This document shows, piece by piece, positions 8,645-17,860 of a stretch of 64,000 bases of DNA. The stretch comes from Eutrophocola sp964629325. GTDB taxonomy: Bacteria; Pseudomonadota; Gammaproteobacteria; Pseudomonadales; Pseudohongiellaceae. The stretch lies in contig CAZVSC010000007.1 in the NCBI GenBank assembly GCA_964629325.1, positions 14,318 through 78,317 on the forward strand. The letters are read 5' to 3'. The notes under the pieces were generated by a model. It searched no databases. It was not told where the DNA came from and worked only from the letters and a program-made list of their open reading frames with translations. The position numbers and the translations under genes are program-made. Each line of letters opens with the position of its first letter. Within the stretch, counting starts at the first letter, position 1.

Positions 8645-11144
8645 CGATCGAATCCCAGCTCAACGGATCCACGAATCGGGCGGCCGCCTTGCGCATCTTG
8701 TCGGCTTTTTCCGGACTGGCCAGCAGGCTTTCGATGGCATCACAGATGGCATCGTAATCATCCAGGATCAGTGCTTCCCTGCCATTGGTCACCGGAATTC
8801 CCTCTATCCCCTTCGCCGTACTGATCACCGGCACGCCGGCTGCAAAATAATCGAGAATCTTCATGCGCGTTCCGCCGCCTTCAAGCAGGGGTATGACGGC
8901 AAGGTCGGCTGCCGGTAAAACCGGGCTCAGGTCTGCCACGCTGCCCGCAAATATCACCTTTTCATGCAGCGGAAAATCGGGTGGCTTGCTGCCGATGGCC
9001 AGCACGGTGACGTTTACCCCTCTTGCTTCGAGGCGCGGCAGAATTTCCGTGGCCATGACATTGATGGCTTCGAGGTTTGGTGCGTAACTGTAGGTGCCGT
9101 GGTAGACAAGCACTTTGTCCTGCGACGCAATCTTGTAGTGCTTCCTGATATCCATGGGAGTCGCCTGCTGGAAGGCATACAGGTCGACGCCATGGGGAAC
9201 CACATGTATCTTTTCGGGTGCCACGCCATCGGCGATCATTTTGTCCCGGTCGTTGGTCGAAACCGCGACGATCCTGTCCGAATCTGCACACATTTCGAGT
9301 TCGACATCCTTCAGGCTCTGGTAATTCTTCTTGGTGAGCTCCGGCACCTGGTTGCGAATACGCTCGTATTCCACATTGTGCTGGACCAGCAGAATCTTGC
9401 CGCCAAAAAGCGCCCGGGCGTTGCGGCATGGTTTGACGTAGGCGGGAAATTCGGCCTGGTAGGCCCCGACGGGCTTGCGGCTGGCCAGGTAAATGGTTCT
9501 TACCGTGTAGCTCATGTCCGTCAGAGGCAGGTAAAGGAAGCTGTTGCTCCAGGGAAAGCCCTGCTTGATCAGTTTTACATAGGCCACTGAACTGGGCAGG
9601 CAGAAGAACCTGACCCACAGGGGAAACCTGTGGGTCTGCATTTCCCCGTTGGTGAACTGGTAGTAAATCTTGCGGTTATCCGTGGTGAGCCAGACATCCC
9701 TGCCCAACCGCGAGAGCGCTTCCGCAGTGCGTATGATTTTTACCGCGGCACCGTGATCGACGGGAAACAGGTCGGCGCGTGTCACCATCAGGATATCCGG
9801 TCGCGAGTCCGGCCTTGGAGGACATAGATAGCGCTTGAACAAATTGGCGAGAAGGATCTTGAAGGTGAACGGATGCTCCTGAGGGGATACCGGTTCGTCA
9901 GGCAGCTGGTCTTCCATTGCTTGCCCGTCGGTCTCCTGCGGGTTTTCACTTTCCTCTTGTGCCGGTGCAACCGCTACCGGTTCTTCGAAGAAGACTGCCA
10001 GCCCCGCCTCCTCTGCAGTAGCCTCCGGCTCGCTTTCCACTTCTGCGCCGGGCACTTCGATTTTTTCGGGATATAGGAACAGGTGCGCTGATTTACGCGG
10101 CGCCCTGATAAAGTCCAGTAGCGGCGCGATGGTGGTTGCATAATTCAACGCCGTGCCGGCCAGTTCACGGGCCCCTGCCCGCTTCCTCTCCAGTACGGCA
10201 GGGTCGGCCAGTATTTCACCGAGCAGTGTCTCGAGTTTGGCAGGCGAGTCTATGACCCAGCCAGCATCGTATTGCCGGATTGCTTCGGACAACTGCACCC
10301 AGGGATTGATGATGACGGGTAATCCGCACTCGAGGTATTCCAGCGCCCTGAACGAATGACTGAATTCGCGTTCGGTATTGCGCTCACCCAGTTCCAGCCC
10401 GATATGCGACCGCTGCAGCTCTTCCTGCATACCGGTATAACTGAGCAGGTTTGATTTCGCATCACTGCCGGAAAACCCGGGATACGTGCCCGTAAATTCG
10501 ACGAACGCCAGGTTTTTATTGCCCCCGGTCAGCCTGTCGAGCTCCAGTCTATAGGCGGAAAAATCACGCCAGGGCCAGTCGACACCCGCATTGACCAGTC
10601 GCACCGGCAATCCAGGAGCATCCTTCCATGGCGTCTTGCCCCGGGCGGATATCGGCACTACAGAAATTGGCGCGCGCTCACGACAATCGATGCCGGCCTG
10701 CAAGAGGTAAGGCAGCAGCAGGTCCGCCTGCCGCCTGTTGCCGACAAGAAAATGATCCGCCTTGCACACCATGCGCATGATGTAGTCAGTATGTTCAGGA
10801 ATGGTTTCGGGCTCCTGGTACATCAGCTCCAGGACACGCGGCGCGATGAAATCGAGCACCACCGGCAGGTCGGATGCATACAGGTGGTCGAGGATTGTCC
10901 AGAAACCCGCTATGAGCAGGACGGGATCCTGTTCCTTGATGAACTGCCGCAACTCATCGGACGTGTGATAATGAAAACATCCGAGGGAGTCCACACGGGA
11001 CTTTTCCGTGGTATAGGTGGCCTGGATGACTTCGACACCGGCCAGCTCCAGGGCATCGCGAATACCCTGCACCCTGACCTGGTTGCCCGTGGCAACCTGA
11101 TCCGGATCCATCGGCGGATCAAGAGTGATATAAAGAACTTTCAT
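8616..11144 (-). CDS. double glycosyltransferase (two GT-B units in one chain)
   Basis: An 842-aa protein that reads as two glycosyltransferases joined by an acidic linker. The first (residues about 1-350) has a GT-B-like C-terminal half with EREFSHSFRALEYLECGLPVI and a Rossmann-like start. The linker (about 360-430) is rich in E, P and A. The second (about 450-842) has the N-terminal groove motif PVDHGAAVKIIRTAEALSRLG, then VVPHGVDLYAFQ, and the diagnostic nucleotide-sugar block EGGGTRMKILDYFAAGVPVIST of family GT4. There is no signal peptide or membrane segment, so action at the cytoplasmic face is expected. It stands alone, without an adjacent polysaccharide cluster, so the acceptor is unknown. 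Confidence 0.8.
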   Translation of the reverse strand: MKVLYITLDPPMDPDQVATGNQVRVQGIRDALELAGVEVIQATYTTEKSRVDSLGCFHYHTSDELRQFIKEQDPVLLIAGFWTILDHLYASDLPVVLDFIAPRVLELMYQEPETIPEHTDYIMRMVCKADHFLVGNRRQADLLLPYLLQAGIDCRERAPISVVPISARGKTPWKDAPGLPVRLVNAGVDWPWRDFSAYRLELDRLTGGNKNLAFVEFTGTYPGFSGSDAKSNLLSYTGMQEELQRSHIGLELGERNTEREFSHSFRALEYLECGLPVIINPWVQLSEAIRQYDAGWVIDSPAKLETLLGEILADPAVLERKRAGARELAGTALNYATTIAPLLDFIRAPRKSAHLFLYPEKIEVPGAEVESEPEATAEEAGLAVFFEEPVAVAPAQEESENPQETDGQAMEDQLPDEPVSPQEHPFTFKILLANLFKRYLCPPRPDSRPDILMVTRADLFPVDHGAAVKIIRTAEALSRLGRDVWLTTDNRKIYYQFTNGEMQTHRFPLWVRFFCLPSSVAYVKLIKQGFPWSNSFLYLPLTDMSYTVRTIYLASRKPVGAYQAEFPAYVKPCRNARALFGGKILLVQHNVEYERIRNQVPELTKKNYQSLKDVELEMCADSDRIVAVSTNDRDKMIADGVAPEKIHVVPHGVDLYAFQQATPMDIRKHYKIASQDKVLVYHGTYSYAPNLEAINVMATEILPRLEARGVNVTVLAIGSKPPDFPLHEKVIFAGSVADLSPVLPAADLAVIPLLEGGGTRMKILDYFAAGVPVISTAKGIEGIPVTNGREALILDDYDAICDAIESLLASPEKADKMRKAAARFVDPLSWDSIARRYLPLLH

Positions 11145-11301
11145 GGAAAATCACGGGAAAAAACAAGCGGGCATGATGCTGTGCTGGCAAAGGAGTGTCA
11201 AGGGAGATAACCTGCCGTCTTGCCAGTGAAATTTTCACCTGATTTCAATTGTTTATGTTGTTTAAAGTTGTAACTTCATCACTAACCGACATGAAAATTT
11301 C

Positions 11302-11634
11302 ATGAATTTTTCACTCGGCGATCTGATCTGGGCATTATTGCTGATGATGGCGGGCATCTACTGGTGGCGCAGCCGCGGGCAACACGGCATCGCCCTCGCC
11401 TCTGCCAAAAAATACTGCCGGGAGCGGGATATCCAGCTGCTGGATGAAACCCTCGTCTTCAGCAAGTTCGCCCTCACCCGTGCCGCCAACAACCGGCGCT
11501 ATTTCACCCGCATATACACATTCGATTTCTGCCGGGACGGCATGGACAGGCACAAGGGGGAAATCATACTGCGCGGCTATCAGGTACTGCGCGTGATGCT
11601 CGAAGGCGATGCGCTGGAGATTACCGAATACTAA
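11302..11634 (+). CDS. DUF3301 membrane-anchored protein
   Basis: A 110-aa protein with one N-terminal membrane helix (LIWALLLMMAGIYWWRS) and a conserved cytoplasmic part: SAKKYCRERDIQLLDETLV, then RRYFTRIYTFDFCRDG, then KGEIILRG. This is the full pattern of the DUF3301 family, which is widespread in gammaproteobacteria and has no assigned function. The ATG start lies in a short palindrome CATGAAAATTTCATG. It is convergent with the tolC-like gene, 16 bases away. Confidence 0.85.
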   Translation: MNFSLGDLIWALLLMMAGIYWWRSRGQHGIALASAKKYCRERDIQLLDETLVFSKFALTRAANNRRYFTRIYTFDFCRDGMDRHKGEIILRGYQVLRVMLEGDALEITEY

Positions 11635-11650
11635 CAGTGAGCTTGAGGTA

Positions 11651-12631
11651 TCAGCGGGTTTCCGCCTGCCAGCCGCCGCCCAGCGCCTGGAACAGGCCGA
11701 CCATGGCATTGAGCTGCAGCAGCTTGTTGTCGAGATAACTGTTGCGGGTCGAGAACAGGGTGTTCTGCGACGTCAGGACCGTCTGGAAATCCGCCACGCC
11801 TTCTTCGTACCTGACCTGCGCGATGCGGAAGGACTCTTCGGCCGCTTCCAGGTTCTGGAAGGCCACCACGCCCTGCGCCTGCAGGAGCTGGATATTGCTG
11901 AGCAACACTTCCACTTCGTTGAAGGCACCGATCACCGCCCGGCGGTAATTGTTGAGGCTGTTTTCCATGGTGATCCTGGCCTGGTCGATGTTGCGGAAAC
12001 GCTGGCCATTATCCAGCAGCGTCTGTACCAGGTTGGCATTGATACTGAGGATCGTGTCGGGATCACTGACCAACTCCGTCAGTGACGTGCTGGAGGCGTT
12101 GATGCCACCGGTCAGGGAAATTTGCGGGAACAGGTCGGTTTTCACGATATCGACACTGGCGCGCGCGCTGCGCAGGTTGGCTTCCGCCTGCACCAGGTCC
12201 GGTCGCCGAACCAGCAATTCCGAAGGCAGACCAGGCTGCACAGCGGGCACCTGTATCTGCTGCAGTGTCTGGCCGGCTATATTGAAATCCTGCACCGACC
12301 TGCCTGCCAGCAGCGCCAGGGAAGCACGGGTGGCGAGATCGTTCTGGATGAAGCCGCGCAGGTTGTTGCGTTCCCTTTCCATGGCAATCTGCTGCTGCAG
12401 CGCCTCGATAGGCACGGCGACACCGGCATCGACACGCGCCTGTGCAATGCGGTAGATAGCCTCGGCGTTCTCAACGTTCTGCATGGCGGCCTCGATCTTG
12501 TCGCGGGTCAGCAGCAGCTGGAAATAGGTGGATGCCGTGGTACCCAGGGTATTGAGCGCCACGTCGGCAACCTGTGCAACGCGGAAATCGTAATCAGCCA
12601 CTGCCCTGTCATAGGTCGCCGGCTTGCTGAG
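11651..12631 (-). CDS. TolC/NodT-family outer membrane efflux protein, N-terminus lost in gap
   Basis: The 326 visible residues are the C-terminal two thirds of an RND/MacAB-type outer membrane factor. Typical repeats are present: QARVDAGVAVPIEALQQQ, then LPSELLVRRPDLVQAEANLRSA, then DLFPQISLTGG, then EVEVLLSNIQLL, then RYEEGVADFQTVLTSQNTLF. Family members are usually near 460-480 residues, so about 140-150 residues (signal or lipobox and first helices) are missing in the N run at 12632-12731. It would form the trans-envelope exit duct for the MacA-MacB pair upstream in the same operon. The apparent reading through the gap into macB is an artefact of the filler. Confidence 0.85.
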   Translation of the reverse strand, partial: LSKPATYDRAVADYDFRVAQVADVALNTLGTTASTYFQLLLTRDKIEAAMQNVENAEAIYRIAQARVDAGVAVPIEALQQQIAMERERNNLRGFIQNDLATRASLALLAGRSVQDFNIAGQTLQQIQVPAVQPGLPSELLVRRPDLVQAEANLRSARASVDIVKTDLFPQISLTGGINASSTSLTELVSDPDTILSINANLVQTLLDNGQRFRNIDQARITMENSLNNYRRAVIGAFNEVEVLLSNIQLLQAQGVVAFQNLEAAEESFRIAQVRYEEGVADFQTVLTSQNTLFSTRNSYLDNKLLQLNAMVGLFQALGGGWQAETR

Positions 12632-12731
12632 NNNNNNNNNNNNNNNNNNNNNNNNNNNNNNNNNNNNNNNNNNNNNNNNNNNNNNNNNNNNNNNNNNNNN
12701 NNNNNNNNNNNNNNNNNNNNNNNNNNNNNNN
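12632..12731. other. assembly gap (100 N)
   Basis: Exactly 100 N. It removes the last roughly 10 residues of MacB and the first roughly 140-150 residues of the TolC-like protein, so the true missing length must be several hundred bases, not 100. Confidence 0.95.
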
Positions 12732-14746
12732 AGGCGGGCCGCCTTGCGTGCCGGGGCGAAACCGAATACGAGACCGGTCGCGGTGGCGCAGCAGAAGGCC
12801 AGGATCATGGGCATGGAGGTGAATTTTATCGATACCTCGAACGCTATGAGGATGTACCCCACCCCAATACCGGTAAGGACCCCGATGATGCCGCCGATAC
12901 CGGAGACAACGATGGCCTCCGACAGGAACTGCGACATGATATCGGTCTGCCTGGCGCCGGTTGCCATGCGAATGCCAATTTCCCGTGTCCGCTCGGTCAC
13001 CGACACAAGCATGATGTTCATCACGCCTATACCGCCGACCAGCAGTGAAATGGCTGCTACCGAACCGAGCAGTATGGTGAAGGTATCCTGTGATGCGGAT
13101 ACGGTTTCGAGCAGTTCAGCGCTGTTGAAGATACGAAAATCCTCGCTGCCGTGCCGGGCGATCATGTACTCGATGAGATTCTTCTCGGTTTGCTCGATCT
13201 GGTCGATGTCGTCGACGAACACGGAGATGTTGTTGGCAAAACTTTGGCCCATCAGGCGCAGGGCGCCGGTCTTGAACGGCACAAAAACAACATCATCCTG
13301 GTCGCCGCCGCCAAAGCCGCCGGAACCGCCTTTCGACGTCAGTACCCCGATCACCTGGAAAGGGATATTGCTGATAAGGATGTACTCCCCCAGCGGATCC
13401 TCCCCGCCGGGAAAAATTTCGCTGGCCACCGTCGACCCCAGTACGGCAACCGGCGTGTAATTGGTACTGTCCTCTTTGGTGAAGAATACGCCCCGCGCCA
13501 GCGGCCAGTTGTTCATTTCCGGCATATTGTCCGTAATCGCCGTGACAGAGGTCGAGTAATCCTGCCGCTGATAGCGAATGGTGTAGCTGCCTTGCAGTTG
13601 AGGCAGCGTGCCGAGAATGTTCGGCAGGTCTTCAGAGATGGCTTCGGCATCCTCGAGCGTGAGTGTGGACGGTATGCTGCGCCGCTGGCCGGCGATGCGG
13701 GCCGGCTGCAGGGTCAGGCGATTGGTGCCGATCTGGCTGATGCGATCGACGATATCCTGGCGCGCGCCTTCCCCGATGGCCAGCATGGCTACCACGGACG
13801 CGACGCCAATCACGATGCCAAGCAGGGTGAGAATCGTGCGAAAAATATTTGCCTTCAGTGAACGCAGCGCCATGCGGATGGCTTCACCGACACCGGCCAG
13901 CGGTGACGTTATCTTGCGACTGAGAAACAGATCGCGCAGCTCCCGGTTCTTCGCAGGATCCACCACGCCTTCGGCAGGGCCTGAATCACTGACGATCTCA
14001 CCGTCGCGGAATTCGATGATGCGGTCGGCATGCGCAGCCACGTCACTGTCATGGGTAATCAGTATGACGGTATGCCCTTCCCTGGCCAGGCTTTCCAGCA
14101 GCGCCATCACTTCGACACCGCTTTGCGAATCGAGTGCGCCAGTCGGCTCGTCAGCAAGGATGACCTGGCCGCCGTTCATCATGGCACGGGCGATGGAAAC
14201 ACGCTGCTGCTGCCCCCCGGACAATTGTGTCGGTCGATGATCGAGGCGTTCGCCAAGACCGAGTGACGTCAGCAGCGCCTCGCCCCGCACCCGCCTTTCC
14301 TTGTGGCTGAGACCGGCATACACGGCAGGCACCTCGACATTTTCCTCCGCCGTGGCGGTACCCAGCAGGTTGTAGCTCTGGAATACGAAGCCGAAGGCCT
14401 CGCGGCGCAGCCAGGCCAGGCCGTCGGCGTCAAAACTCCTGATGTCCCGGCCGGCAAACAGGTATGTGCCATCCGTCGGGCGGTCGAGGCAGCCGAGGAT
14501 ATTCATCAGCGTGGATTTGCCGGAACCGGACTGGCCGACAATGGCCAGGAACTCACCCGGGTATATTTTTAAATCGATTCCCCTGAGGGCATGCACTTCA
14601 ACACCACCGTCAGTCTTGAAAATCCGGTGGATCTTTCTCAGCTCAATCAGGGGTATGGCGATTTCGCCGCTGGTGGCTGCCGGCTCGTTCTCGGCAGCAG
14701 CGGTATTTGTCAGAGGGAAGTCAGGACTGAGCGCCTGGGTGCTCAC
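12732..14746 (-). CDS. macB: MacB-type ABC transporter, ATPase plus permease
   Basis: About 671 residues are visible. The N-terminal ATPase has Walker A GQSGSGKST, signature LSGGQQQR and Walker B VILADEPTGALD, plus the H-loop THD. Then come the first transmembrane helix (ILTLLGIVIGVASVVAMLAIG), a large periplasmic MacB_PCD domain (about 310-540), and three C-terminal helices with the FtsX-like block RTREIGIRMATGARQTDI. The chain stops at FAPARKAAR, just short of the normal end, at the N gap. The start is GTG at 14746, overlapping the macA stop by 4 bases (GTGA), showing translational coupling. It should drive tripartite export of a macrolide-like, peptide or lipid substrate. An extra 25-residue N-terminal extension precedes the ATPase. 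Confidence 0.9.
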
Positions 14747-16197
14747 TGGAATCCACCCATGGCACGGAACATCTGGCGCCGGTCAAAGCCCTGTTGCTGG
14801 GCGTTTTGCTGCCCGGCCTGCACGATGCCCGCGACGACCTGGTCGCCGGCTTCCAGCCCGGAGATCACTTCCGCCGCGATGCGGCTGGTGACGCCGATGA
14901 TGACCTCTCGCTGCGTCTGCACACCGTTTTCGTCAACCACCCTCACGGTCGCGAGACGCCTGGCAGGCACTTCCTGACCGCCACCCTGGCGAGCGGCCGC
15001 GGCACCGGCAAAACCGCCCTGCGCCGGAAAGCCCTGGCCTGAAGCCATGCGCCCACGGATGCGTTCGCGCATTTCATCCGTCATGCCGCCCGGCGCTCCA
15101 CCCGCAAAGCCACCCTGCCCGGAACCGGCAGCCGGGGCTCCACCATCTCCGGCAGGTACTGCCGGGCGAGCAGCGGCTGCCCGCTGGCCTGTCGGCTGGT
15201 CGAGAAACGTCAGCGCACCCACCGGGACGGTGAGGACATTGCTGGCGGAAGACGTCACGAAATATACCTGTGCGGTCATGTCCGAGAGCAGCGAGCCGTC
15301 ACTGTTGTCGATGTCGAACAATCCGGTATACAGCACGACATTGTTCTCGATCACCGGGGTCGGCAGGATCTGGCGCAGTTCGCTGTACCAGCGGCGGCTG
15401 CCGCCGCCAAGGGTAGTAAAGTAAACCTGCATGCCCTTCTTGATGCGCCCGATGTCCGCTTCGGAAATTTCGGTTTCCACGGTCATGGTGTTGAGGTCGG
15501 CGATACGCAGAATCGTTGGTGCCTGCTGGTTGGCGTTGATGGTGCGGCCTTCGTTCATTTCGATCGACACCACCGTGCCGGACCTGGGTGCGTAGATGCG
15601 GGAGAATTCGAGCTGGGTTTTGTCGCTTTCCAGGCTGGCGCGGCTTTGCAGGATCTGTTTTTCAAGTTGCACCAGACTGGCCTGGGCAGAAGCCAGGTTG
15701 GTGATGGCGTTGTCATAATCGAGCTGACTCGTGGCATCGGCCGCCATCAGGCGTTCCTGGCGATCGGTATTGGCCTTGGCCAGATCCAGGGTGGCGCGCC
15801 TCGCTTCGATCTGCGCTTCCAGGGCCTCGATGCTGGCCTGGCTGGCCTCTACCCGGGCTTCCTGGATACGGGCATCGATCTCGGCCAGCAACTGGCCTGC
15901 CTCGACCACATCCCCGACATCGACGAGCAATGCCTCCAGGATGCCGTTCACCTGGGCACCGACATCGACGAATTCGTAGGGCTGCAGGCTGCCGGCGGCG
16001 GTAATGGTGTTCTCGATATTGCCGATCTCGACGGTCGCGATCAGCGGCTGGTCGGCGGCTTCCTGCTCCCGGCTTGACTCCCAGTAGTACCAGCCGCCGG
16101 CGGCAGCCGCCACGACTATAACCAGGCCGCTCCAGAGTTTACGCCTGCTGCGAAACAGGCCCTTGCCCGTGAAAGAATCAGCGTCTTTGGTGTTCAT
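14743..16197 (-). CDS. macA: MacA-like periplasmic adaptor (HlyD family)
   Basis: A 484-aa membrane-fusion protein that links MacB to the outer membrane channel. It has an N-terminal membrane anchor (LWSGLVIVVAAAAGGWYYW), a barrel-sandwich hybrid split by a long coiled-coil hairpin (residues about 95-190), the lipoyl-like motif VDVGAQVNGILEALLVDVGDVVEAGQLLAEID, and C-terminal beta domains. Between residues about 340 and 410 there is an unusual Gly/Ala/Arg-rich insertion (GAPAAGSGQGGFAGG and a MTDEMRERIRGRM helix) not found in the E. coli protein. First gene of the macA-macB-tolC operon. Confidence 0.88.
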   Translation of the reverse strand: MNTKDADSFTGKGLFRSRRKLWSGLVIVVAAAAGGWYYWESSREQEAADQPLIATVEIGNIENTITAAGSLQPYEFVDVGAQVNGILEALLVDVGDVVEAGQLLAEIDARIQEARVEASQASIEALEAQIEARRATLDLAKANTDRQERLMAADATSQLDYDNAITNLASAQASLVQLEKQILQSRASLESDKTQLEFSRIYAPRSGTVVSIEMNEGRTINANQQAPTILRIADLNTMTVETEISEADIGRIKKGMQVYFTTLGGGSRRWYSELRQILPTPVIENNVVLYTGLFDIDNSDGSLLSDMTAQVYFVTSSASNVLTVPVGALTFLDQPTGQRAAAARPAVPAGDGGAPAAGSGQGGFAGGAPGGMTDEMRERIRGRMASGQGFPAQGGFAGAAAARQGGGQEVPARRLATVRVVDENGVQTQREVIIGVTSRIAAEVISGLEAGDQVVAGIVQAGQQNAQQQGFDRRQMFRAMGGFQ

Positions 16198-16444
16198 GAT
16201 TCAGATCTTCAGCCCCGCCATTGAATGCCTGTCGCTGTTGAGAGTAAACGCCGGCATCCATTACCTGGTTTACCGGGTTCGCGCCGTTGCACGTTGTTTC
16301 CGCTTTTCGAAAAAAACGAATGCCCGATTTTACGCTGTCCTGTAACAGTAATTAAGGATTAATCAAGGATTTTATAAAGCAATTTCAGTGAGTTACCAGC
16401 AATGCGGAAGAATGCTGCTGGTTTTTATTCCGCTTTTCAGCAGG

Positions 16445-16729
16445 TTATGAGGCGCCCTGCTTTTGCTTGTTTTTCAGCGGAATGAACAGGCATGCCACTA
16501 CAAAAACCACGGTGGCCAGCAGAACGAAGAGCATGCTTTCGCCGTTGATGCCGGTGAAGATCATGGTGCGCACCACCAGGACGAAGTAGATGATGGAAAC
16601 AATACTGGTGAATACCAGGTTCATCCTGAGCTCGGCACCACAGCTTTTGCAGACGTGCGGCCGCTTCATCAGTTTGGTGACGGCGTCCATGGCTTCGTTA
16701 TGGCATGAAGGACATTCATTGCTGCTCAT
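16445..16729 (-). CDS. small zinc-ribbon membrane protein
   Basis: A 94-aa protein starting at MSSNECPSCHNEAMD, chosen because a GGGAG ribosome binding site precedes it; an upstream ATG at 16828 would add 33 unlike residues. Two CxxC pairs (CPSC and CKSC, 20 residues apart) make a zinc ribbon, and two hydrophobic helices follow (NLVFTSIVSIIYFVLVV and MLFVLLATVVFVVACLF) with a basic tail. This is a common layout of small proteobacterial membrane proteins of unknown role. It lies downstream of trpD on the same strand but 100 bases away. Confidence 0.65.
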   Translation of the reverse strand: MSSNECPSCHNEAMDAVTKLMKRPHVCKSCGAELRMNLVFTSIVSIIYFVLVVRTMIFTGINGESMLFVLLATVVFVVACLFIPLKNKQKQGAS

Positions 16730-16831
16730 GGCTGATACTCCCGGTATTTCTCGTGCAATACGATGGAAGCCGTGATAATGCTCAGGAATGCTTTTAATTG
16801 CAACAGTTAACGACTGATTTAATTGCAATTT

Positions 16832-17857
16832 TTACTGGTTGGTGATGGCACAAAGCCGGTCCAGGGCAGCCCTGGCGCGACCGCTGTCGATGGCATCTGC
16901 CGCCATGGCCACGCCCTCAGGCAGGTCATCAGCCTTGCCGGCGATGAGCAGCGCCGCCGCGGTGCCGAACAGTACGATATCCCGGTAGGCGTCCTTTTGA
17001 CCGTCCAGCAGTGCCCGCAGGCGGGCCGCATTGTATTCCCCGTCGCCACCCTTGAGATCGGCCAGTGTGGCCCTTTGCAGGCCTGCATCTTCCGGAGAAA
17101 GACTCATTTGGGTGACCTTGCCGCCGGCCACTTCACAGATGTAATTGGCGCCGGTGGTGCTCAATTCATCGAGACCATCGGCACCATGGACGACCCAGGC
17201 CTTCTCGCATCCGAGGCGGGCCAGTACCTGCGCCATCGGTTCGACCCATTCCTGCGCAAACACCCCGATAAGGTAGCGCCTGACGCCGGCGGGATTGCAC
17301 AGCGGACCCAGGATATTGAAGACAGTACGAATGCCCATTTCGACACGGACCGGCCCGACATACTTGAAGGACTGATGGTGACGGGGCGCCATCATGAACC
17401 CGATGCCCGCCTCCGTGATGGCCTGCTCGATTACCGGAATCTCCGCATCGAGATTCACGCCCAGTGCGGTCAGCACATCCGCAGCGCCGGATCTGGAGGA
17501 CAGCGCCCGGTTGCCATGCTTGGCGATCGGAACCCCGCAGCCGGCGGTCACGATGGCGGTGGCGGTGGAAATGTTCAGGGTGCCGGAGCCGTCGCCACCG
17601 GTACCGACAATGTCCATGGCGCCTGCAGGCGCCCCGACCGGCAGCGCCTTGGCGCGAATGACATCGACGGCGGCGCTGATCTCATCGACATGCTCGCCGC
17701 GCATGCGCAGGGCCACCAGGAAGCCGGCGATCTGCACCGGCGTGGCACGCCCTGACATGATGATCTCGAATGCTTCACGGGCATCGTCGAACGACAGCAC
17801 GTTACCGTCTGCGACACGGGCCAGGAAGGGTTTGAGTTCGGTCAGGGCGTCGGTCAT
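16832..17857 (-). CDS. trpD: anthranilate phosphoribosyltransferase
   Basis: A 341-aa enzyme of tryptophan biosynthesis that transfers phosphoribose from PRPP to anthranilate. The PRPP-binding loop GTGGDGSGTLNISTA (residues about 84-98), the KHGNRALSSRSGAADVLTALG segment, the MMAPRHHQSFKYVGPVR block and FNILGPLCNPA are all present. It follows folD by 3 bases, so both are surely on one transcript. The other trp genes are not in the window. In Pseudomonas trpD sits with trpG and trpC, so this placement differs. Confidence 0.95.
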   Translation of the reverse strand: MTDALTELKPFLARVADGNVLSFDDAREAFEIIMSGRATPVQIAGFLVALRMRGEHVDEISAAVDVIRAKALPVGAPAGAMDIVGTGGDGSGTLNISTATAIVTAGCGVPIAKHGNRALSSRSGAADVLTALGVNLDAEIPVIEQAITEAGIGFMMAPRHHQSFKYVGPVRVEMGIRTVFNILGPLCNPAGVRRYLIGVFAQEWVEPMAQVLARLGCEKAWVVHGADGLDELSTTGANYICEVAGGKVTQMSLSPEDAGLQRATLADLKGGDGEYNAARLRALLDGQKDAYRDIVLFGTAAALLIAGKADDLPEGVAMAADAIDSGRARAALDRLCAITNQ

Positions 17858-17860
17858 CGT

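Noticed and set aside
11651..14746. One 1031-aa protein joining MacB and TolC
   Set aside because: The join passes through 100 N. MacB and TolC homologues are separate proteins, and both are incomplete at the gap.
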